Positions 1 to 12,424 of a DNA stretch of 64,000 bases are shown one piece after another. The stretch covers positions 93,262,729-93,326,728 of the forward strand of contig OX123183.2 in NCBI GenBank assembly GCA_944739405.2, given 5' to 3'. Both the position numbers and the translations under genes were made by a program. The DNA comes from Euclidia mi (taxonomy: Eukaryota > Arthropoda > Insecta > Lepidoptera > Erebidae). The notes beneath the pieces were generated by a model that was not told where the DNA came from, made no database searches, and was given only the letters and a program-made list of their open reading frames with translations. Numbering within the stretch: the stretch's first letter is position 1; every line of letters starts with the position of its first letter.

Positions 1-113
1 TAGCTGCGGGAATCCTCTAGTTATTTATGTTATAGTTATATTGTTATAGATCAGTTTTTTTTTCAGAGTATGTTGAACCAACAGAAATAAAAATAATAAT
101 GTGAGACACTTAC

Positions 114-3100
114 CGACTGGATATTCATCTCCTTGTCCGCCGCCGTCGGCCTCTCTCTCGGTGAGCAAGTTTAGCTCGTTCAGGACTTCCTCAGCCTCGT
201 GGTCAACCTCCTCGCCTTAGTTCGGAAAAATTAACAATTACCTATTAAATTACGAAACACTTGTAGTACGAAAAATACTGTGTAGCATCCAAATAATGAA
301 CACTATTTGATTAGTGTGGTTTTAGTGTCACAGTGGCTAAGCACTAGCTTATTTTTTTATGGGATAGAATGGAATGTAACCAAAAAACCGGCTTCAAATG
401 TAATTTCTTCTCTTTTAAAAAAAGACTTCAAATCTCAAACCTTGAGTGGATCAAAAAAAAGTTTTCTGTTACAAACACAATAAAAATATTCGCGAATCGA
501 GCATCACATTCTTTTTTAAAGTCAGTTAAGAACCAGTATACTTTACAAACTTCCTGAACTGTTGTTAGTTACAATTTTATTGTGTATAAGCTTTTATCTG
601 CCCTAGTTGTGTTAGTTCCTCTTATTGTAAAGTACGAAAGAGGGCGCACTAATAAATTCACCTAGTTTACCAGAAGCGTGGTGCGATTGTTTAGCATCGA
701 GGTCGTCTATTTCTTCCATATCAATTTCTTGATTAGTAAGTGCGGAGCCGAGGAACTCAAAGTTGGCGAAAACCGCCGCCGTCTCTTGAACTGAGAGGCC
801 CTCTTCGTAGCCGCCGCCCGTCGCACTTTTACGAGGCTCTTTGCCACCTATATCAACCAAAAACATTGTGTAAAGCAAATACGAGTCCGTTTATCATGCT
901 TCTATACCTTCATAGACCTTATTTTATAACAAGAAATAAATATAAAGTAAGGCCGGCTAAATCTTGGTCTAAGGGTGGGCTGTCTACTGAAGCAGAGAGG
1001 TGCTTTTTGCAATCTACAGAAAGGCGTAAAATATTTGCAGCCGTGTTTATACGCATTTCTATTAATTGCAAAATCTGCAATCTGCTTCTCTCTGCTTCAG
1101 TGGACAGCCAGCTTTAGTCCAAAATTTACCCACTTTTTAGACAATTTATCAATTATTAGTTTTTTTATATATTTAATTTTTGTTGTTGCTGTTTCAATTT
1201 GATATTTGTTCCAAAAAACTTTGGAAACAGGAGCTAAGGATTAGTCTACATATAAAATCTTTTATAGTTTCTTAACGTTAGTTGTCTTTTTAAAAAAGGA
1301 TTAAAAAAATAATAATATTGCAAAAAATGTAAACAAGCCATCATCAAATCTGAGAAAGTAGTTTAATTCCATGCGTAACGCATTATTCAAATGCAAGTTA
1401 AGCATTTGACCTCAGAAATTGCATAATATTGAGTCAGGTTAAAAGAATGTCCGTTGTTTATACATACCGTAATCATATTTGCGAACCATATGGTTCATAG
1501 CGTAATCACATCTGTCGTGTTGCTGCTTGTCATAGTTTCTGTAGTTTGGGTTCTCCACTTCCTCATTATTCAGACCGAGTAACGCTCGCACCCTATTTGA
1601 GCGGACATCGAGGATGGTATCTGTGTAACCTATTTCCTGTTGACCAATAAACAGTATTATAAATCAACAACCTAAAAGGAAATTAATTGCTTGGCTAATT
1701 ATATTACTGCTTCGTGAGTTTTGCGGCGAACGCATGTATATCGTATTATCGTGAGTATTTAAACGGTTTAGTTAGTTTTAGACAGTGGTGCCGTTTTGCG
1801 CAAAGAGGAATGTTGGTTTTGTTTTTTTTTTTAACTGCTCTAACGGCCTGGTCTCTGGATGTCTACCTGACAAACCGTGATAGACCCACTTTTTATGATT
1901 AGGGTGTTTAGATAGACCCTTTGCACCTCTGTCTTATTATTAATGTGTATTGATCCCATAGTCCCCAGGTAGAATCGAAATAAGCGCTTAAAATTAAGCC
2001 TAGCTGTCACCTAATATTCGCGTAAACATATTTCAATAAGACACTGGCTTTAATTTTGTATTTTACCTGTTACTAGAATACAGAATAGTACCCTTCAAAC
2101 AGCAAACATCAACAATTTACAAATATTTTACTTACATTTAGAGCATTACATATAAGTATTTTATATTTAAAAATAGGTATTATTAGTGTAGGTATATTTA
2201 TTTTAGGTAATTCCATATTTCATTTTACCAAGTTTGTAGAAACAGCTGATACAATAAACAAATATTCATATTTGAAGGCTACAGGTAGTACCAAGACTAT
2301 TTAAGAATCTGGTCATTTAATTATTTAGTTGCTATCACCTGTGGCATATTTCTTTAACACATATCTTTCTCTTTGAACTTAATGCCACTAAATGCCATGG
2401 GCATTATCTACCAGTCTACTTAATAGTAGTATTTTCAAGATACAGCTTAGATAGTTTAAGAATATTTCATTGAAATTGGCAAAGCAGCAATGAAAACAAT
2501 AAATAGAGAGAAATACATGTTTTATATCATTATTCATAGTCTATTAAACATCCACCTCATTGATGCTGTTGCTCATTATTAAACATGTCTTTACCTACAA
2601 CTCGCTAACCAAAAAATTTGCAAGGAATGTAAGATTGTGGCAATTTTTTTGTTTCTAATAATTCTAATGCTGCAGTATGGAAGAATTGTCCATGTGGTGA
2701 CGGATTAAGAATACGGATTGTCACCACCCCATATCATCCCATGGGTGTCGTAAGAGCCAATAAAGGGAGCATATTATGCATGGAACAGAACTGTAAGAGA
2801 AGGAAAACTTGATACAAACCCTATAACAACCCGTTTGGCCAGCATGGTATAGTAGGCCAATTCCTCCTTTCAAAGGAGAGGCCTAGTCCAGCAGTGGACT
2901 GTTAAAGACTGACGATGATGATGATGAGTATGGAAGCAGTATATTAGAATTACAAATAGACCCTTTGACAATGTCATTCACTGGGTCCATTTCCAATACA
3001 GATAACAAAACATGACCAATGCAAAAAAAAACATATTCCCGCCCGACTTGCCGATCGGCGGCTATCCCTATTATCGATTGATAATCAAGGCACCTTGTTG

Positions 3101-6097
3101 GGTGTTAAAAATAGGCAGAATGAGATAAAAATAAATATTGTAATGTTATACCTGCAGATACTGTTTAATGAGCTGACGACCCTGCTTCCATTGTGCACGT
3201 TCCGCGGGCTCGGGCTCCGCTGGCGGCTCCTCCTGTGGCGGACGCACGTCACCCTGTTGTAACTCCACGCCGTATTTGAGCTTATGGAACTTCGCCCTCT
3301 CTTGCTTGAGTGCGTATTCCAGCATCTTAATCCGCCTCACAAGGTCATTTTTCAGATTCTCTTGCCCCTTCCTCTCACCTTCGAGGAAGGCGATCCGTGC
3401 CTGACGTCACAATATACACATTTAGATAAAAAAATATTGATCAAAACAATTGTGATGACAAAACCTTAACGCTTACCACAACCTAAGAACTCAACAATTA
3501 AAGTTGGATTGCAATAGATTATTTATAGATCAAATTTGTAATATGATTTCTTCATAAACCTCTATAAATTACTATATTATGTAGTGCTCCAAAGAAAATG
3601 GAACATGGGCTCAAAGAAAAATTTATTGATCTCAACTATCTAGGACATAAGATAAGCAAAAACAATGATTTACAGGAAAATACACATACCTACTTCATGC
3701 AAAGAGTTAATAAGATTACTCATCATCCATATCAATCTCTATGATGAATATTTTGGTTATTTAGATATACCTATTAGTATTACAGAGAAAATACTCAAAT
3801 CATTAATACCAATAAGATAGTGATATATGTATGTACAGCACAAAAATATGTGATAACATCTATTGCTTTAATTTCAAAAGACAAATGATTATGTTTCTAA
3901 TTTTACTAAGAAAAAAAGAAAAGAAATCAATTATTGTTAACGGAGAGAGATGAGCACAATACAGGATTTGAACAGAACTTTTTTTCATAATTACAAACAA
4001 CAAAGTATAACACTCATATAATGCATGCAGTGCCTATCTTTAAGAAATAATTACACTAAGCTTTAATGGAATCAATATGTGTAATAATCAGTGTAAATTA
4101 TTGCTGATGAGCCAATACAATAAATAAATAAACACATGTATAATTATGCCAACAGCAACTTTAAACAGAAGTCATTGTTGGAGTTTACATGCTACATTAT
4201 TTTTATAAGGAGTATTTCTATCCTGATTGGTCAATGTTTTAATTGCCAAAATTTGAGCCTCTTTCAAGGTGCAACTTTCAATGGATGCCTACATTACCTA
4301 ATTTACCAGGTGCAGTCATGTCAGTCAGCCTTTCTAGACTGATATAAGTATATATTATAATAAACACAATAATCAAAGACATTTTGTACACATGTACAAT
4401 TTTATAACAGTCAAGTAAAATGTTGATCAGATGTTGTTTAATTCTCTCAAACAATGAAATTTTGCCTTAGCTATTGTTCACAAAATTGCCTATTAATCTC
4501 TTCAATTGACTGCCCTAACAATACTAATACTAATTCACTTTGACAAGTATTACATGCTATACAAACAACTGTATTCAACCATATCACACATGAATGAAAC
4601 AGCTGATTTTTGTATTCACAAGATCCAGTACTATGAAAGCATTTACAGTCTATTCGGTCTTTGAAAATCTTTATTAGCCTGTAAAATATATATTTTAGAT
4701 GAACATTTATTGAGTGAAACAGAACATAATTGTATCTTTTGTGAAAATATTAGGCATAATCGATTACATCTGAGTTATTTTGATACATTAGAAGAATTTA
4801 TATGTGAATCATGTGATAGTAATTTGTCCTAGAATAGATATATAACATCTATTATAACAAATAAATTTATTATTTATCCTGGTAAATAGGTTCCCCGTCT
4901 CATAGTGAGAAGAGGCCCATGCCCAGCAGTGGGACAGTATAAAGGGCTGATGATGATGAAATAGGTTCATAATTATCTTTAAAATGCCATAATTATTTCT
5001 TTATTTAGCATTTGATGCAATTGGCTGCAAAGCCATATAATATAACTTATAAAAAGTAAAAACAGGGCAGTATAATATAAATGATAAAAGTCAACACTAT
5101 TTACAAGACTATGCTATAAGTAAGTTTAAGAGCATTCAACATAATGACAAATTTAACAACAGAGATCTTTAATAAAACATAAACCACTACAAATGATGTG
5201 GAAAATTAAATGAAAATACATAAATATTTTGGGATTGATATTATTTATTGAAGTATATAGTCACATCACTGAATATTACCTATTACCTAGGCAAAAGAAT
5301 GACACTTTTTTTCATAAAATGGACCCAGCGACAGTTTCCAAAAAGTGGCCATGAATAGAATTCTTCTGATAGTATCACATCTAGTACATTTGGAACACAA
5401 ATAATTTACACACCTCAGAACAACTATCATAATCTAAAACTTAACAAAAACAACGCAAACAACTGATATACAAAAGTAAACCTTTTAAGTATTCTGATAA
5501 CAAATATGACAGAATGGCTCATCTAATCAATCCTTATAATTTATGCCTGATTACACATCATAACATACATTGTAACTTCAATAATGTGACTGGTTACAGT
5601 TTAGAACAACTAATCAATGACTGGGTTTGAAGTATAATTACATTTACACATATCATCTGCTCTTTAGCTTACCCAAAACTATAAAAACAATCACAAAATC
5701 ACGAATCTCATTTACTTTTTTGGAGTATTCAATTGAATGTTCCTAAATTTATCATGCAAAAGTACGTGTAACTAACGACATGCGCATTCAGCTTAGTATA
5801 TTTGAGTCCCAGATTAACTATACTTTTGTGAGCATTGAATTACACGTAGTGAAAAAGAAGAAAATAAAAAAAAATCACCTTAAACTCTGCTCTGTCCACC
5901 TCCCATTGTGATCTCTCCAGTTCGAATCTCGCCCATTCATGTTGGATAAAATGCAAAATGCCCGGTATTGAATACTGGACACTTTGACTAGGTTCATCGT
6001 TTTGTTTATTATTTACACTGACTCCGATTTGAGATCCCACTTGCCCTCCGTTGTGATGAGATACGGAGCTATCATCCATGGCTGTGGGGATTTTCAT
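114..6097 (-). CDS. Cka: Striatin / connector of kinase to AP-1, 5' five coding exons (partial gene)
   Basis: Striatins are B'''-type regulatory subunits of PP2A and the scaffold of STRIPAK complexes. Coding exons read on the minus strand are 6097..5879, 3400..3152, 1636..1468, 847..662 (or ..671) and 215..114. Each joins with AG/GT borders and compatible phases (0, 0, 1, 1, 1). Exon 1 holds an acidic, variable N-terminus, then the conserved block starting YSIPGILHFIQHEWARFELE, which includes the aromatic caveolin-binding-type motif (FIQHEWARF). Exon 2 continues the coiled coil (ARIAFLEGERKGQENLKNDL) and the strongly conserved stretch through residue 156. Exon 3 encodes GYTDTILDVRSNRVRALLGL, and exons 4-5 the low-complexity linker containing FANFEFLG. 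The WD40 repeats expected in the family lie to the left of the window. The first ATG (6097) is out of frame with an overlapping upstream ATG at 6111; the seventh residue (MDDSS) is a plausible alternative start. Family identity is very secure; the exact start is less so. Confidence 0.93.
2690..2937 (+). mobile_element. Retroposon 3' tail (lepidopteran RTE/SINE-type) in striatin intron 2
   Basis: This stretch reads like the 3' end of a common lepidopteran retroposon. It has a block with 'cccatgggtgtcgtaag', then 'gaggcctagtccagcag' followed by 'tggactgttaaagactgacg', and ends in a (GAT)n tail. Related tails occur at 4895..4962 and 62231..62323 in this window. It lies in the intron antisense to the host gene, is 5' truncated and has no coding capacity. 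Assignment to RTE or to a SINE using that tail is from general knowledge, not proven here. Confidence 0.6.
4895..4962 (+). mobile_element. Short retroposon tail fragment in striatin intron 1
   Basis: The stretch carries 'agaggcccatgcccagcag' and then 'tgggacagtataaagggctg' ending in GATGATGAT. It is the same tail family as at 2690..2937. Only about 70 bp remain. The rest of striatin intron 1 (3401..5878) is AT-rich and shows nothing else I can name. Confidence 0.55.
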
Positions 6098-8779
6098 GAC
6101 ATGGCCACCATTACCGAACTTTACTTGTCACACACCGATCATATAGAACTACAAAGATGAACTAAGCGAAATAAAATACTAACACATTATTAAAACTATA
6201 TTTCAGCTATTGTTCACGTAAGTGACACCACCTAAAATATTTTTTATCGACGAATTCATGAATGACAAAAATTATTGCATGACGGAAAGAAAAGTCGCAA
6301 CGACGTCCGTCCGCTACATTGCTTTTTTACTTTTTTTCAATGTTTCCAATGTTGCCATGTCTATCATCAAAATTGATAAATAATAGAGAACATTTTCAAC
6401 TTTTATTAGGAACCGACCGAAAAGACTAAGTAGTGGCAAAAAAAATCAAGTCACAAATATTAATCCTTGGATTAATATATAATAACTTAATATAATAACT
6501 TGTTATTAACACACAAAAAATATAATATTATTTTTCGGCATTTCCTTGTTTAACATGTCATTCTGCTATGTCATAACTCATAATTAAAGCACATGAAATA
6601 ATTAATTTGCAATATCACAAATTTAAGTAATTTCTACCGGCACTATACTATGACTGCGTGAACCCAACTATAACTGTAGCGGCTTTAACTGGGCCTATAA
6701 CTGTAGCGTTCTCTCTCGCACCGACGGACACTCATTGTCCCCTCTCTGCCACTCTATCCTTTACTTAGACTTTTTAAGTAAATAGAAGGAGGAATCCCAT
6801 CACTCAAAGTTCTGGGACTGGGCTCCAGTGTGGACCCCATTACCCGTCAAAATTTAATAGAACTTCATTTGAAACTTTGATACTTCGTTCATAGACATTT
6901 TGATTTATTCGTATAAAAATGTGACACATAAAAATAGTGACGTTATAACTTTATCGATACTTTTATTTTACAGACTAGCTTCAGCCCACGTATTCGCCGA
7001 TGTGGGTGACAGTTATTGCAAAAAAAGGTAGCCTTTGCACTATTGTGATGTAGAAGCTATACTGCAATATTTCTTTGAAAAATAAGTATACTTGAATATA
7101 ATTATATATCTCAAGAAAAATGATCGATCATCACAAACTTTCGTGTTTATAAAAGTTCAAATAAAACCATCTGCTGCTAACAACTAAGTTTAAAGCTTGT
7201 GTAACAAAGTGCAAGACTTCACATGTAGGACGATACTATTAACTGTACTAAGTACTGAGTAGTCATTGACTACTTTTTTTGCAGTGGTGACAGATTGCCG
7301 GACTAATAGGAAGGACTAGTATGCCAATCTTAAAACGATAAATTACCATGATGCTCATCGTGTGAGTCATTATCATGATTAAATAATCGTAGCCATGATA
7401 AAACTGTCGTCATGCAAATGACAAGTAGACTGCTGTGAACCCTTAAAATATTTGTTAATACTAAAACTAAAATGATACCGAAAGTCAATTTTGATCAAAA
7501 TGGATAAGGATCAATATTACGCTTATAAAAACCCCTTAAGAAATTATGCAATACTAGTACTCGCACATATTTTTTAACGTTGTTTTTGCCTGATTCTGTG
7601 GTAATTTCGAGAAATTCCTTTTTAGTGCACCCTTACGCTACCGAAGAAACAAATACATGACAAACAGCTTCTTGCACCCCCAGTAGCTTTGGCTGTGCCA
7701 TATCTGTCAGTCATTCAGTTACGTAAGGCTTTTATATATACAGATTATAGACCAAAAAGTTGTCGTGTTGCTACTTTTTAGGACATTGAAAGGGTAACTC
7801 ATTATATAGGTTTACGCACCGCACGCAACAGATGCTCTCAAAAGTATACTGGCGATGCAAACATTATCCTCGCCCCTCTAGCGGTGAAATTAAGAAGTTT
7901 TACTTATTTTACACTTAGGTTTCTATAAGGGTGTAGTAAATTTGACCTGTATATATAATATGATTTTGTAAAGACTTGAGTTTTTTTTTATTAAGCTAAT
8001 GACACTGTCTGTGACTTTTTGTGAATGTGTCACATATGTGTGAAATATTTTATTTCAAATTGACCCTGCAGTAAAATTTTATTTCTAATCTATTAGTTAA
8101 CTCACTTATTACTGCAGCCTACTCTCGATTGGTGATTTAATATAGTTATAGTTATGTAACTGAGCATGCTGGACTGGGGCCTCGCTTCAATTTGAAAAGG
8201 CCCCTAACTTGGTTTGGAAGATTTTAGATGAACACTTGACGATCGTGATAATTTTCTAAGTAATAAGCATATAACTTCCAAAAGTCTGAAATACGTAACG
8301 TGATTTCGTATTCGAAAACCATTACGTGGTAATGATCTCGTCATTAACCCTATCATTGTATATAGATAGTTATTAATAATGATATTATAAATATCAATTG
8401 CTTTATTCACCTTAAAAAGGTAATTTAAAAATATATTTTTTATCGTAAATTATTTACTAGTATTTAAACATAAGCTGGATTTATTCACATATTTTACTTT
8501 ATCTGAGGATTTATCAACATTCAATTGATATTCATTTTGAGTAAACCAAATTTAAAGATTTATTGCAAACATTATCAATATTTTATCGAAATTAATTTTG
8601 AGTAAGCACATCACTAGTCTAGTTAAAATTTACGACAATTTCGAAGATTCGAAACTGATTCAAAATGACATTTTGTATATTTATCTTTCTCTTACATGAG
8701 AAAAATATCATAAGTCAGAGTGAAGTAAATATATTGGGTAAGGTTGCTATTTGAATGCGGTCTCTATTTACTTCCTTTA
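6098..8779. other. Intergenic DNA upstream of striatin
   Basis: This AT-rich DNA should include the striatin 5'UTR and promoter just right of 6097. A fragment of the terminal repeat of the MITE family at 50122..50554 sits at 6699..6765 ('gttctctctcgcaccgacgg'). No long ORF, RNA gene or intact element was recognised in the remainder. Confidence 0.5.
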
Positions 8780-9044
8780 TTAAAGGTCCCCTGCATCTCT
8801 CTCTAACAGTACATGCACAACATCAACATTGCGCAATGGCGTGCTACCTGGGCTGTAACTATTATTTATATCAGTTTATCAGTAATCAATAGTTTAAAAG
8901 TTATTTTATTGATACACGAAGATAGTTAGAAATGACAAAAAAGTGTATATATTGTAAAAATTTGACCATAATGCAAAATGAATGTTTGGGGACACAACGA
9001 CAACACACTTTGACAGTTGCCAACCCCATTGTAAAATGTAGGGC
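8780..9044 (-). mobile_element. Partial copy of a long-TIR MITE family
   Basis: Read on the minus strand this matches the right-hand two thirds of the full-length element at 50122..50554. It includes the 'atgcacaacatcaacattgc' segment, the AT-rich core with 'cgtgtatcaataaaa' and the 'ttgacagttgccaacccc' block. It stops at about 9044, just before a different inverted-repeat element, so the left terminal repeat is missing. It is non-coding. Confidence 0.65.
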
Positions 9045-9052
9045 ATAGGGAG

Positions 9053-9697
9053 CAGTGTTGCCAACAGCGCTGGCCCTAATGTCGCCTTTTCTCATGCGTG
9101 AAGAAGCCTAATATCGCCGAATTTCAGTTGTAGTACATTTGTGATGGCACATATAATTATATAATATCAATATGAATAAATAAAATGTAGTTTTTAACAA
9201 CCATTTATAAGAGGTTTATAACGCACTGGTAAACAGGCTTAAGCCATCTTGAAAACGCGTTAATGAATTTAAAGCTAACATTTTAAAAACTACTTAAACA
9301 AATAAAAAAATAGGGTAAGGTACCTATTCTGATTTGTACTCTGCTAGCAATAATAAGGCATCACCAAGACTTTCGTCGTCTTCAGTAGAAGTTGATGTGC
9401 TAGCTGGCGCAAGATCCACCGGAAACATACATTTCTCTCCCAGCGCCAGCGTGCAAACTCACCATGTGATTGCTTGGTTGAAAGTTGTTACAACACATAC
9501 TTCTTACATTCATAAGGGTACGAATTCTAAGAATGGCGATCAGCATGGGTAGTTGCATGCGATTCCATAATATAAAAAAATGTCCCTAGAGTAGCCTAAT
9601 TGGCGACCAGTCGCCTTTTAGATTTTTTCATCGCCGATTCTCGTTCTGACTTCTGAGTGGCCTAAATGGCGAAATATCGCCTACGTTGGCAACACTG
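9053..9697. mobile_element. Non-autonomous DNA element with CAGTGTTGCCAAC termini (hAT-like?)
   Basis: The 13 bp terminal inverted repeats CAGTGTTGCCAAC (9053..9065) and GTTGGCAACACTG (9685..9697) bound 645 bp without a transposase. Subterminal TCGCC/GGCGA words recur near both ends ('cctaatgtcgcc', 'cctaatatcgcc', 'cctaattggcgac', 'cctaaatggcgaa'). TAGGGAG occurs immediately left (9046..9052) and three bases beyond the right end (9701..9707), suggesting an eroded target duplication. The CAGTG start is typical of hAT elements, but the superfamily is an inference. Confidence 0.6.
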
Positions 9698-9712
9698 AAT
9701 TAGGGAGGGATG

Positions 9713-9796
9713 GCGAATCGATTTTTTAAATCGATATGTTGTACTGAATCGATTCAGTTAATCGATATTTACCCTTGGAAATCGACATTCGATTTT
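9713..9796. repeat. ATCGAT-rich palindromic patch
   Basis: About 85 bp contain clustered ATCGAT/TCGATT words (GAATCGATT, AAATCGATAT, GAATCGATTC, TTAATCGATA, AAATCGACATTCGAT), many of them palindromic. It abuts the right end of the 9053..9697 element. It may be a remnant of another element or a structured spacer; no function can be assigned. Confidence 0.4.
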
Positions 9797-9949
9797 TCTG
9801 TTGAGGTAAAAATTTTCGTCGCTTCTCTTCAGTAAAAAATACGTTGGTAATCTTTGTTATTTATGATTTAAGAATAGGCTTGGAATAGGCTGGATGGTGC
9901 AACACCAAGGCTGTAAAAATAATAAATTGCTACCTATTATTTTTAGATT

Positions 9950-10091
9950 GACGCTTTTTAAGTTTTTACTCGTTGCACAACGAATTCGTTGCGTGCGCAT
10001 GCGCGGCGTGTTCGTTGTGAGCCCGTAATGAACTCGTTGCGCGCCCGCTCCGCTTTAAGAACGTTCGCAATCCGCTAGTATGATAAGGCCC
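9950..10091 (+). mobile_element. Right half of a PIF/Harbinger-like GC-rich MITE
   Basis: This resembles the right part of the complete MITE at 49271..49658. Shared features are 'acgaattcgttgcg', 'gcgcatgcgcggcgtg', 'gagcccgtaa' and the terminal block CGCTAGTATGATAAGGCCC. The left terminal repeat is absent, so this is a truncated relative. It is non-coding and clearly more GC-rich than its surroundings. Confidence 0.65.
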
Positions 10092-10604
10092 TTGTAGGAT
10101 AATTATTTATTATTAGGTACGTGGTCAAGTAGGTAGATAGACGATGAATAACTATTACAGTAGCAGCGGCAAGTCGACAACCCTAGCGTGACACCTAGAT
10201 TAGATGGCACCACTAGTAAACTTAAATTCAATTTTAAGATTTTACGCGTCAAAATTACCTAGTTACTGTGTTTTTTAAATTCATGTGATACGCTGGGAAT
10301 TTTTATCAAGTGCCGCGAGTTCTCTGGCCAATTCCAAGTTATGCTTAGGACGTTTAAGAGTGATAGTGTTTCTAGTAGAAGCTGTTAAACTCGATTATCA
10401 GACGTATAAGAAAATGATTGAGTTATTATCGCAGTGCGTTATGATAATCAGTTTCAGAGATTTTAATTTTCATTGTAGGTAGAACTAGGTTAGTGATCGT
10501 TAGTGATGATTGAATGCTTAACCTTATTCTCATTAAATGGTTGTTAGTCGTTGTTGTGATAATTTTGTGATACCCACGTTACCGTCAGTGTAGATTTGCA
10601 TTAA

Positions 10605-11616
10605 GGTAAGTGCACCGGTAATGGACAGCGTACCAGTTATGAACATTATTGATTGAGTCCTAAAAAATAAGGATTCTACAACGCTTTTGTTACCTGGCAA
10701 TATTTTACCACAGAGAAAAGGGATTAAAGTGTCAAAATATTGACAGCTGATGTATGTCTGTGGTTCAGTTTCAAACTGGTGGAAAGATAAACAGCACGTG
10801 TCACCAGTGATATCGTTTTTTAAGTGAGTTTGATAGCGAGGTATGTTGCTGATGAGTATTTTTTGACAATTCAATTAAGGTAATAATGAATAAATAATAA
10901 GTTTGTGGCTGAATTAACCTCTTTTCCAAACAATTTTAATTAAATGTATTGCAAACAACAACGTGGTTTGTTTTTTTTTTTGCTATGTCCATGACTAGTA
11001 CCTGTTATTATGACATGTCCTAGTTATGGACATTGTGTCGATTACTAGTGCAGGGTATTTTTCTAAAGATTTTAGTCGATTCAAGATTTATTTCTCGAAG
11101 TCAATGAAATATCTTTTTTCCATGACTTTATAAAGCTTTTTACCAGTAATGGACAGACGTGTTCATTACTGGGGTGTCCATCACTGGTTCATTCCATTAG
11201 TGTAGGTACTACAAACAAGATTTTTCTTACAGTACTTTATTTTATGTTTAATAAGAACTTTTATTTTAGAATACGTAATAGCAAATAAAATTTGTTTCTA
11301 AACAAACAATATTTTTATTTATTTGTATCTATCAAGTGTCTATCACTAGGTGTCCAATACCGGAACACTGTCCATAACTAGGTGTCAATCATTGGTGTAT
11401 GACTTGTCCATTACTGGATAATTTTAAGCCAATTTTATTCGTAATTTTATTTTTATGGAAATTACTTGAATGAATGTAGTATTCTCTTATTAGATGCTAA
11501 AAAACCATAACCAAATTTATCTACAGATATTGCAAGAATCGGCCCGCAACTTTTTTTTTTGGAAATTTTATACGTACTTCATCGACCTTAAACCGTCCAT
11601 CACTGGTGCAGTTACC
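10605..11616. mobile_element. TTAA-flanked inverted-repeat element with clustered GTCCATnACTGG words
   Basis: TTAA at 10601..10604 and 11617..11620 flanks 1,012 bp. The termini are inverted repeats: 24 bp at each end beginning GGTAASTGCACC, with four mismatches. Inside, a word of the form CCAGTAATGGAC/GTCCATTACTGG recurs about a dozen times in both orientations, mostly near the ends (10614, 11020, 11142-11200, 11334-11422, 11594). The TTAA target is that of piggyBac-type elements, although the GGTAA terminus is unlike the usual CCC start. No transposase is seen; the 113-residue minus-strand ORF at 10533..10874 crosses the left boundary and resembles nothing I know. Confidence 0.65.
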
Positions 11617-11620
11617 TTAA

Positions 11621-12424
11621 ACTGGATAAGCCGTTTGTGCGGCTGCATGTTTAGCCATGCGTTGCCATTGGTTGGACCGGTAAAGTACCTTTCTGGTTAG
11701 CCTAGTTTACCCTTGAGCTTTTGTGTTAGTCATAGTCTCCGTTGGTGCGCAAACAAGACAGCCGTTAGTGCATTGTCATAGTATCACAAACGTTGTCCAT
11801 CGTCTTGAACGCGAAAAATCCGTTGCTGTATCGCTAATGATTAGGTTAGGATAGGCTTCGTATTTAGACTATCCATGACAAAACTATAACGCTATAAAGA
11901 CTGGTTGGATACTTGGTAGTAAACTTAACATCTAGAGTATCAGCCTAGTAAGATTATCTTATAGTCTGCTATGTGATAAGGAAAACCAAAGCAACATGTT
12001 CAACAAACCTACTTTAAGATTACTTTGTTAAACGCTTGAAATGATTATCCGGGTGGTGTTGTGTAACCGGATGGAGGTTGCATAGCGTGATGTTGAAGAC
12101 CCGATGGATGTCAGAGTATGAGCAGTGCAATATTTTAATGAGTTTCCTATTATTTTAACGGGTATGCGTGTTGTTCAACATGTCAGCTTCGAGAGAAAGA
12201 GTTAGTTGTGATTTTCATTAAAACCTGTAATGATTTTGATCAGAGTACCTTTTATTGCCCACCGACTTGTGCCAGGAATGGCCGAACGACTAGGATTGCT
12301 GTTCGAGAATTTTTCTTAATCCTAGAGCGAAGTACATAAAAGTGTGGTTGTTGATCGCAATCACGGATACCCTGCTACTCAAGTAGCTCTCATTTGATTT
12401 TTGATCGCTAAAATCGAAAACGCT
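11621..12424. other. Unassigned intergenic stretch
   Basis: This AT-rich stretch shows no coding potential, terminal repeats or RNA gene that I can recognise. Confidence 0.4.

Noticed and set aside
10533..10874. 113-residue minus-strand ORF as the transposase of the TTAA element
   Set aside because: It crosses the left TIR boundary, is too short and shows no catalytic motif.
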